From Bacteroidales bacterium UBA6828 (lineage in GTDB: Bacteria; Bacteroidota; Bacteroidia; Bacteroidales; Paludibacteraceae): a DNA stretch of 45,863 nucleotides. The notes below the pieces were generated by a model. That model was not told the DNA's origin, did not search any database, and was given only the letters and a program-made list of their open reading frames with translations. Both the position numbers and the translations under genes were made by a program. The DNA lies in contig DKEG01000062.1 in assembly GCA_002452095.1 (NCBI GenBank), forward strand, positions 11,192 through 57,054. The letters are read 5' to 3'. Positions 40,153 to 45,863 of this stretch are shown piece after piece. Each line of letters starts with the position of its first letter. Position 1 is the stretch's first letter.

Positions 40153-41859
40153 ATGGCAAAAATACTTATTTCTTTTCTCGGTACTGGAAGAAAGGATAAA
40201 AACAATGTTTCCAAATATGCTTATGAACAAGCATATTATCAATTTGGCAATGATAAACCTATTGCAACATCATTCTTTGCGGATGCAATGATGCAGCACT
40301 ATGGTATAAATAAAGTGTTTTTGATTGGTACACCGGGTTCTATGTGGGGAGAAGTGTATAATCATTTTTCACACAAGAACGGAACAAACTTTCAAGAGAA
40401 CAAGTGGATTGAATTATCGGAATATTGTGAAAATGCCAAACAAGATTCGCCCCTTGATATACCATTCTTACAAGATGTTGAACATTCAATGGGCAATGAA
40501 TCTAAAGTCGTGCTTTTGCATTATGGTTTGAATGATTGCGAACAGCAAGAAAATGTAGCAAAATTTCTTGATTTGGAGCAGTATATCAATGCCGGTGATG
40601 AGTTGTATGTGGATATAACACACTCGTTCCGCTCGTTGCCTATGTACATTAGGAATTTGCTTTTGTACATAAAAGTTGTTAGTGAAAAGAATGTCTCCAT
40701 CAGAAACATTTCCTATGGCATGTATGAAGCCTATTCCAAAGATAGTAATGGGCATTGTATCACACCAGTAGTAGATATTACTGACATTGAGACGATTATG
40801 GACTGGATTATTGGTGCATACTCTTTTAAGGAATTTGGCAATAGTTATAAGATAGCAGACCTTATGGAGTTGGAGGGACGGAAAGACGTAACAACTCGTC
40901 TGACAAATTTCTCCGATATGATGAATTTGGGATATTTAGATGGTATTTGGCATCAGATTAGCAACTTTAATGCCATGAAGAATTTCCAGTATTCTCCTAT
41001 CCCACAAAGACTACTACCTCAAATTATAGATGAATTTAACAAGCAGTTCACAAGAGTATCCACGGCTTCCTCATTTAAGTACAATATAGCAAAATGGCAT
41101 TTTGAGCATAAAAACTATGCCTCTTCCTATTTGGTGCTCTTGGAAGCGATATTGACGTATGTACAAGAGACTTGTGAGTATGATTACGATAATGCGATTG
41201 ATAATAGTGATTTCGCTAAAGTCATTTTACGTGCCAAAAGGGAGTCTACTGCAAAGTTTTCTAATGACGAAATAGAAAGTTGTCGTAAAGCCATGCAAAA
41301 CCATCATTATGGCGATTTATGCAATGCTGTCAAGTCTATCAATCAAATTAGAAATGCTATCGCACACCAGCAAAAAAGAGAAGCGACCGCCAGTAGCAAG
41401 GAACTGATAAAGATACTAAAAGATAATCTTAATCTTGTAGCACCTGTATTTAATACCGAACGTGTTTTTACTAAACGAACTGCGAAAAACAATATCAGCA
41501 AACTTGTCAACTATTCCAACCACCCTTCTGCTCTGTGGTCGGCAGAACAAATACAGGTAGCACATCAACAATTCGGAGAGATTGTAGACATATCGTTTCC
41601 CTCCGTGGCTCCCGATGCTGATGAAAAAGACATCGCGCATTTGGCTGAGACAGAACTGACACGTATAAGCAAAATCGCCCCGCCGTCCGAAGCCGTTGTC
41701 CATATCATGGGCGAGATGACGCTCACGTATGCTTTGGTCAACCTCCTCAAGACTGCGGGCTATCGCTGTGTCGCCTCTACCACCGTGCGCGAGGTCTATG
41801 AGGAACAACCCGGCAAGAAGACCGTCATCTTCCAATTTGTACGCTTCCGCGACTATTAA
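40153..41859 (+). CDS. CARF-HEPN ribonuclease (TM1812/Csx1 type) with extra C-terminal domain
   Basis: A 568-residue effector. N-terminus MAKILISFLGTGRKD begins the CARF domain that binds cyclic oligoadenylate; DITHSFRSLP (about 154-163) is the D-x-T-H-type motif of the TM1812/Csx1 family. A HEPN domain carries the R-x4-H RNase motif at R400-H405 (IRNAIAHQ). So it should become an RNase when Cas10 signals. Residues ~450-568 form an added domain: VNYSNHPSALWSAEQ, then VDISFPSV, VVHIMGEMTLTYALVNLL and IFQFVRFRDY. Stand-alone proteins with the S/T-NHPS-x2-WS ... MGE ... FVRFR pattern exist; their function is unknown to me. The DNA changes from AT-rich (first 1.3 kb) to GC-rich within this last domain. 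Confidence 0.88.
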   Translation: MAKILISFLGTGRKDKNNVSKYAYEQAYYQFGNDKPIATSFFADAMMQHYGINKVFLIGTPGSMWGEVYNHFSHKNGTNFQENKWIELSEYCENAKQDSPLDIPFLQDVEHSMGNESKVVLLHYGLNDCEQQENVAKFLDLEQYINAGDELYVDITHSFRSLPMYIRNLLLYIKVVSEKNVSIRNISYGMYEAYSKDSNGHCITPVVDITDIETIMDWIIGAYSFKEFGNSYKIADLMELEGRKDVTTRLTNFSDMMNLGYLDGIWHQISNFNAMKNFQYSPIPQRLLPQIIDEFNKQFTRVSTASSFKYNIAKWHFEHKNYASSYLVLLEAILTYVQETCEYDYDNAIDNSDFAKVILRAKRESTAKFSNDEIESCRKAMQNHHYGDLCNAVKSINQIRNAIAHQQKREATASSKELIKILKDNLNLVAPVFNTERVFTKRTAKNNISKLVNYSNHPSALWSAEQIQVAHQQFGEIVDISFPSVAPDADEKDIAHLAETELTRISKIAPPSEAVVHIMGEMTLTYALVNLLKTAGYRCVASTTVREVYEEQPGKKTVIFQFVRFRDY

Positions 41860-41886
41860 GACCATCCACTATTCAACTCTCTGACC

Positions 41887-42870
41887 ATGGAACTCGTCCT
41901 CTCTACCTTTGGCACCAACCTCAATATCGACAACAACGGCTTTGTCGTTACGCAAGGTAAAGAGCGTCAGCGCATCCCTGTAGATAATGTGAGCAGCATC
42001 CGTATCAGCAAAGGCGCAAGTATCACATCCGATGCCGTCTTGCTCGCCATCAGCAACGAAATACCCATACTCTTTGTGGACAGAAGCGGACACCCAAAAG
42101 GACGGGTCTGGAGTCCGCAATACGGCTCTATCTCCACTATCCGCAAGGGGCAACTCAATTTTACTTGTTCCAAGGGTGCAGTCGCATGGATAAAAGGCAT
42201 CTTGGAGCGCAAAATATCCAACCAACAAGCCCTGATTATGGCTATGAACCAATCGCCCGATACGCAAACCGATGCCGAGCGGGACATACATCGCCTGGAG
42301 GTCTATCGTGCGAAAATCCTCAATAGCAATGCCGAAAGGGTGTCGGACATCGCTGCCGAATTGCGTGGTTGGGAGGGGGCGGCTGCACGTATCTATTTCG
42401 CCGCGCTCAACCGCTATCTGCCCGACCATTTGCGGTTTGCCGAGCGTACCCAACACCCCGCGCAAGACCCCGTCAATGCCTTTCTCAATTATGGTTACGG
42501 CATCCTCTATGGCAAAGTGGAGGGCGCACTTATCAAAGCCGGTATCGACCCCTATATAGGTATCCTCCACCGGGACGAGTACAACCGCCCCGTCCTGGCG
42601 TACGATGTCATCGAGATATACCGCCTCTGGGTGGACTATGTCGTCTATCACTTGGCGTGCCAAAATGTGCTTACCGACGACTACTATTCCTTGCGCCCCG
42701 ACGGCTCCTGTTGGTTGGAAACGCTCGGACGGCGTATCATCATTCAGTCGGTCAACGACTATATGGATGAGATAGTGGAAATCAACGGATTGTCCCGCTC
42801 CCGCGAAACGCATATCCTGCTTTATGCACAAAACCTTGCACAAACTTTTCGTACGTACAATACCAAATAA
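41887..42870 (+). CDS. cas1: Cas1 integrase
   Basis: Cas1 inserts new spacers next to the leader end of the array, together with Cas2. The 327-residue protein shows the fold and the metal ligands: E in WEGAAARIYFAAL (about 161), H in GILHRDEYNRP (about 228) and D in LAYDVIEIYR (about 242). It has no reverse transcriptase or Cas6 fusion, which other type III Cas1 proteins can carry. GC content is high, unlike the upstream csm genes. Confidence 0.97.
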   Translation: MELVLSTFGTNLNIDNNGFVVTQGKERQRIPVDNVSSIRISKGASITSDAVLLAISNEIPILFVDRSGHPKGRVWSPQYGSISTIRKGQLNFTCSKGAVAWIKGILERKISNQQALIMAMNQSPDTQTDAERDIHRLEVYRAKILNSNAERVSDIAAELRGWEGAAARIYFAALNRYLPDHLRFAERTQHPAQDPVNAFLNYGYGILYGKVEGALIKAGIDPYIGILHRDEYNRPVLAYDVIEIYRLWVDYVVYHLACQNVLTDDYYSLRPDGSCWLETLGRRIIIQSVNDYMDEIVEINGLSRSRETHILLYAQNLAQTFRTYNTK

Positions 42871-42879
42871 ACAACGCTT

Positions 42880-43887
42880 ATGCTATACCTTGGAGAAAAC
42901 ATCACGGCTGCTAATGATACTTTGCAGCCTATCAGCGAAGAACAATTGTTAGAACGTATCGTCAATCCGTCTGACGGCTTTCGCGCACAAATCGCACAAC
43001 TGCGCACAATCCGTACTGTCGATGCCAAACGCTATACCGAATTAAAAAAGAACCTGCCTTATTTTGTCGGCAGTACGTTCAATCCCGCCTTCCGCCGAAC
43101 CGACAATTTTGCCTACTGCTCCTATTTCGTACTCGACTTCGACCATATCTCCGACAAGGGATTGAACAGGGAGCAACTGCGCCAAACTATCTTGTCTGAC
43201 AATCGGGTGCGCCTGTTCTATACGTCCCCGAGTCGAGACGGTTTCAAACTGCTCTTTCGCCTCCGCGAGCGTTGTTACGATGCCGGTATCTTTTCTCTTT
43301 TCTATCGCACTTTTGCACACGCTTTTGCTGCTCAATACCATATCGAGCAGGTCATCGATGCCAAAACCTGTGATGTTACGCGGGCGTGCTTCCTAAGTTT
43401 TGACCCCGACGCACACTACAATCCTTTGGCTGAAGACATCGACCTCAATACCTTTGTAAACCGCTCGGATGCCACTTCGCTCTTCGACCAAAAACGCGCT
43501 GCCGACCGTGCCGACAAAGATACATCGCCCGCTCCCGAACCTTCTGCCAACGAACCGAATGATGATTCTATACGCAAAATCAAGGAGGTGTTAGGGCTCT
43601 ATCGTGCGCAAAAAGAAGCACCGAAAGTCTTTGTCCCTGAGCAACTGAATGCCGTGATGGAAGGTCTCCGGAACTTTCTCGCTGATGTGGATATCACTAT
43701 CAACGAGGTTGCTGACATCAACTATGGCAAAAAAATCAAAGCCGCGCTCGGGCATAAGCGTGCCGAGTGCAACCTGTTTTATGGCAAACGCGGCTTTACT
43801 GCCGTCCAATCGCCGCGCTCCGGCACTGATGCCGAACTCAATGCCATGCTCCAAGAACTGATATACGCCTATCTGTCTCTTTCCTGA
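42880..43887 (+). CDS. VirE_N/BT4734-type protein, probable CRISPR-associated primase-polymerase
   Basis: A 335-residue protein placed between cas1 and cas2 (9 and 5 bp gaps). Residues ~50-185 match the VirE_N (BT4734-like) domain, thought to be a relative of archaeo-eukaryotic primase-polymerases: a D-x-D motif at D86-F-D88-H, TSPSRDGFK at 115-123 and DVTRACFLSFDPDAHYN at 165-181 mark the three expected blocks. A Pro/Ala/Asp linker (about 205-230) leads to a helical C-terminal domain I do not recognise. Primase-polymerases tied to Cas1-Cas2 (CAPPs) are known from some type III loci; this looks like a Bacteroidota version. Catalysis is not shown. Confidence 0.8.
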   Translation: MLYLGENITAANDTLQPISEEQLLERIVNPSDGFRAQIAQLRTIRTVDAKRYTELKKNLPYFVGSTFNPAFRRTDNFAYCSYFVLDFDHISDKGLNREQLRQTILSDNRVRLFYTSPSRDGFKLLFRLRERCYDAGIFSLFYRTFAHAFAAQYHIEQVIDAKTCDVTRACFLSFDPDAHYNPLAEDIDLNTFVNRSDATSLFDQKRAADRADKDTSPAPEPSANEPNDDSIRKIKEVLGLYRAQKEAPKVFVPEQLNAVMEGLRNFLADVDITINEVADINYGKKIKAALGHKRAECNLFYGKRGFTAVQSPRSGTDAELNAMLQELIYAYLSLS

Positions 43888-43892
43888 CGCCT

Positions 43893-44369
43893 ATGCCGCG
43901 CACACGCAACGCCAAAGACTATCTGCTCGTTCTGCGCCGTCTCACAGAGACAGGGCAACTGCCCCGTACAGCCCCCAATCGCCACAGTGTGGACTGGGAG
44001 ACACTCCCCGATATGGAGCAACGGGTGCAGGCTATCTTGGACTTGGCTAAGCAAAAGAAAAAATCAACCGATATGCTGTTTTTTGTTATGTACGACATCG
44101 AGAGCAACAAAGTGCGACGCTATGTCGTGAAGTACCTGGAGCGGAAGGGGTGTATGCGTGTCCAAAAGTCTATCTTTTTGGCAAGTCTCAGTATGGAGAA
44201 GTACCAAGACATCCGCAACGATTTGGCAGAGGTGCAAGCAGCCTACGACAATCAGGATAGTATCCTCATCGTACCGATTACCACCGACTATCTGCGCTCC
44301 ATGAAAGTTATCGGGCAGAACATCGACATCGATATCATCACACACACCCGCTCCACCTTGTTTTTCTGA
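43893..44369 (+). CDS. cas2: Cas2 with N-terminal extension
   Basis: A 158-residue protein. The Cas2 domain proper starts near residue 60 (DMLFFVMYDIESNKVRR, metal-binding D68) and ends DIDIITHTRSTLFF; typical Cas2 has 90-100 residues. The first ~58 residues (KDYLLVLRRLTETGQLPRT, later DMEQRVQAILDLAKQ) are an extra, probably helical part. There is a second Met at residue 41 and another just before LFFVM, but the reading frame and 5-bp gap to the upstream stop make the long form most likely. The extension could tie Cas2 to Cas1 or to the primase-like protein. Confidence 0.9.
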   Translation: MPRTRNAKDYLLVLRRLTETGQLPRTAPNRHSVDWETLPDMEQRVQAILDLAKQKKKSTDMLFFVMYDIESNKVRRYVVKYLERKGCMRVQKSIFLASLSMEKYQDIRNDLAEVQAAYDNQDSILIVPITTDYLRSMKVIGQNIDIDIITHTRSTLFF

Positions 44370-44378
44370 ATACCGCTT

Positions 44379-45659
44379 ATGCTCACTCCCTACGAAATAG
44401 CCGTTTTGCGTGTCAAAGGTCAATTGGACGAAGCCTATGCTGAGGCTTGCCAATCGCTTTCCGCCAATCCCGATAATATCGAACTCAAACGCTTGCTCGG
44501 CTTTATCATCTGCGACCGATTGAAACTGTCGGCAACTTCCTCCCCCGCACTCTTTATCGACCAACTCCGTGATTTTCGCCAAGCGGCTATACCTGCTTCG
44601 GAAACACCTCTCTACGACAGTCTGCTTTGGAATATCCGTGCTTTTGTCTTGGACGAACATAAACCTGCCGACCAACTGCCGCAATATCTAACCGCCCTCT
44701 TCGATGTCATCCGCGATATGCCGATACGCCGAGTCGGTGCGCCCTTTTCGCTGCTGGTCAGTGCGGTGTTGCACAAGGGCTCTAGGTGGAACGGAGTAGG
44801 GGAGTTTGCCTATTGGTGCGGATTCGACTGTTTGCGAGACGAGGATTTTAGACCTTTCCTTACCAAAGATGGCAAACGTTTGATGGCTTTGGCGGAGCAA
44901 CTCGATTGCAAAATAGCGAAGACGTTGCTCGATACCAATGACCAACAGCGTATCCGCACATTTATCCCCCAGCAGGAAACGCTTTGCCTGCAGCACCCTA
45001 ACTATGTCTATCCGCCCTACTATCTGGCGAAGATGTATCTTTGTCTTGGCAATTCGGACAAAGCCCTGTCGCTGTTGCTGCCTTTTGTGCGCAAGAAACC
45101 GAATGAGTTCTGGGTATGGGAACTGTTGGCGGAAGCAGCAACGGATGGTGAGATGCAACTGGCTTTTTTCTGTAAGGCCCTGCTTTGCAAGACGCATGAA
45201 GGAATGAATGTCAGTTTGTTGCAAAATGCTGCAACCTTCTTTGCCAATGCCGGACTGTATGATGCAGCCCGCTATCTCATTGACCGGACAAGTCGTATTC
45301 GGCAGAACCACCATTGGGCGCTTACCCAACCTCTGCTTTCTATGATGCGGCAACCTTGGTATGCGGCGGCGCAATCGCGCATCAACCAACGCTGGGTAGA
45401 GCAGAAAGCCGCAGAAGCGGAAAACCATATACCGCATCTCAAAAAGAAAACAGCAACGGCACCCACTGCAGAAGCAATACCTTTCTCCGGCACACTCCAT
45501 CTGAATGCCAAAGGCTTTGGCTTCGTCAAAGAGGTTTATATCCCCGCTCGGCTGCTTACCAGCCAGCGCAATGGGGATACCATCAGCGGGCTTGCTGAGA
45601 AACGGTTCGACAAAAAGAAAAATCAATGGGGCTTCGCTGCGGTTAAAATCAACGAATAG
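44379..45659 (+). CDS. TPR-like protein with cold-shock/S1-like C-terminal domain
   Basis: A 426-residue protein. The first ~340 residues are helical repeats of TPR type (ANPDNIELKRLLGFIICD, YYLAKMYLCLGNSDKALSLL, AATFFANAGLYDAARYLIDR). After a charged linker, the last ~60 residues (FSGTLHLNAKGFGFVKEVYI, then GDTISGLAEKRFDKKKNQWG) resemble a cold-shock/S1-like OB fold, which binds nucleic acid. Similar TPR plus S1/CSD-like proteins are known from conflict systems of the TOTE type. It is 9 bp downstream of cas2, on the same strand, and probably belongs to the operon. Role unknown. Confidence 0.75.
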   Translation: MLTPYEIAVLRVKGQLDEAYAEACQSLSANPDNIELKRLLGFIICDRLKLSATSSPALFIDQLRDFRQAAIPASETPLYDSLLWNIRAFVLDEHKPADQLPQYLTALFDVIRDMPIRRVGAPFSLLVSAVLHKGSRWNGVGEFAYWCGFDCLRDEDFRPFLTKDGKRLMALAEQLDCKIAKTLLDTNDQQRIRTFIPQQETLCLQHPNYVYPPYYLAKMYLCLGNSDKALSLLLPFVRKKPNEFWVWELLAEAATDGEMQLAFFCKALLCKTHEGMNVSLLQNAATFFANAGLYDAARYLIDRTSRIRQNHHWALTQPLLSMMRQPWYAAAQSRINQRWVEQKAAEAENHIPHLKKKTATAPTAEAIPFSGTLHLNAKGFGFVKEVYIPARLLTSQRNGDTISGLAEKRFDKKKNQWGFAAVKINE

Positions 45660-45863
45660 CGCACCTTCGCCCCGACAAGTGTTCTTTGACATAGTTTTAT
45701 AATCATAGTGAAATAGGAATTATTCAGTTATTTTGAAGTCTTCGTGAACTATACTATTCCTACTAAAAGTTGTATAGTGTCCATTTAGAAACGCAATTTT
45801 GGGGTACACTTTTGCCCCCTGTCAGCCCCTGTTGAGGGTACCGAAACAGGGGCTGACAGGGGG
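45660..45863. other. Non-coding right edge with AT-rich leader-like sequence and perfect palindrome
   Basis: After the last cas-linked gene comes an AT-rich stretch including GTTCTTTGACATAG (about 45681-45694), reminiscent of CRISPR leaders in this phylum. A hairpin ACTATAC/GTATAGT follows (45748-45754 and 45772-45778). The window ends in a perfect 19-bp inverted repeat, 45815-45833 and 45845-45863, with an 11-nt loop. No CRISPR repeat is seen; an array may begin beyond the edge. Confidence 0.45.

Noticed and set aside
41869..42843. Minus-strand frame of 324 codons
   Set aside because: Shadow of cas1.
45681..45863. Start of a type III CRISPR array
   Set aside because: No direct repeat of 25-40 bp is visible before the window ends; only an inverted repeat.

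Overview
The window looks like a chromosomal segment of a member of the Bacteroidales (Bacteroidota); I cannot name the family. The main evidence is the phylum-specific promoter: a TTTG-like -33 element, about 20 bp, then TAnnTTTG. I see it upstream of ten transcription units, while Shine-Dalgarno sites are mostly weak or absent. Protein families agree: a DUF2130 protein, a RhuM protein, lipoproteins with FN3-like repeats, a GxxExxY protein and a BT4734/VirE_N-type protein. No tRNA, rRNA, insertion sequence or integrase was seen.

Left edge (1-5000): the end of a CRISPR array with 46-bp repeats and 29-30-bp spacers, of type II-C style and without cas genes in view, then a dispersed GC-rich repeat. 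Next come rsmD, a membrane-anchored unknown, a (p)ppGpp synthetase that has lost its hydrolase and ACT domains, hemW with a heptamer repeat inside its coding sequence, and a frameshifted fragment of a VirE/VapE-type protein. 5000-9612: a stretch of short tandem repeats, a 6S-like RNA with its own promoter, and an ATGA-coupled operon of three envelope proteins (lipoprotein; coiled-coil plus barrel-like protein; six-repeat lipoprotein). 9746-13943: an aminotransferase, a YbaK-type deacylase, a deacetylase-like protein and a sugar transferase. 13985-21815 (minus strand): an AddAB-like helicase-nuclease pair and a DUF2130 protein. 21976-31559: a lipoprotein, two small membrane-anchored proteins, leuS, a GxxExxY protein, an SDR oxidoreductase, and a transketolase-RhuM-lipoprotein group. 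32167-34658: rpsA and argR.

Right side (34807-45863): a complete type III-A CRISPR-Cas locus, all on the plus strand with very short gaps: cas6, an HD-less cas10 (csm1), csm2, csm3, csm4, csm5, a CARF-HEPN effector fused to an extra C-terminal domain, cas1, a VirE_N (primase-polymerase-like) gene, an N-terminally extended cas2 and a TPR protein with a cold-shock-like C-terminus. My reading: Cas6 cuts crRNAs; the Csm complex binds and cleaves target RNA through Csm3; the intact GGDD palm of Cas10 makes cyclic oligoadenylate, which activates the CARF-HEPN RNase; Cas1, Cas2 and the primase-like protein acquire spacers. With no Cas10 HD nuclease, the second-messenger arm probably carries most of the defence. 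Base composition rises sharply inside the CARF gene, so effector and adaptation halves may have different histories.

A second theme is the wealth of short tandem repeats of period 7, 9 and 11 bp in the intergenic gaps, plus a 77-bp tandem repeat upstream of leuS. Three 9/11-bp patterns recur at several separate loci and are not explained by any gene.
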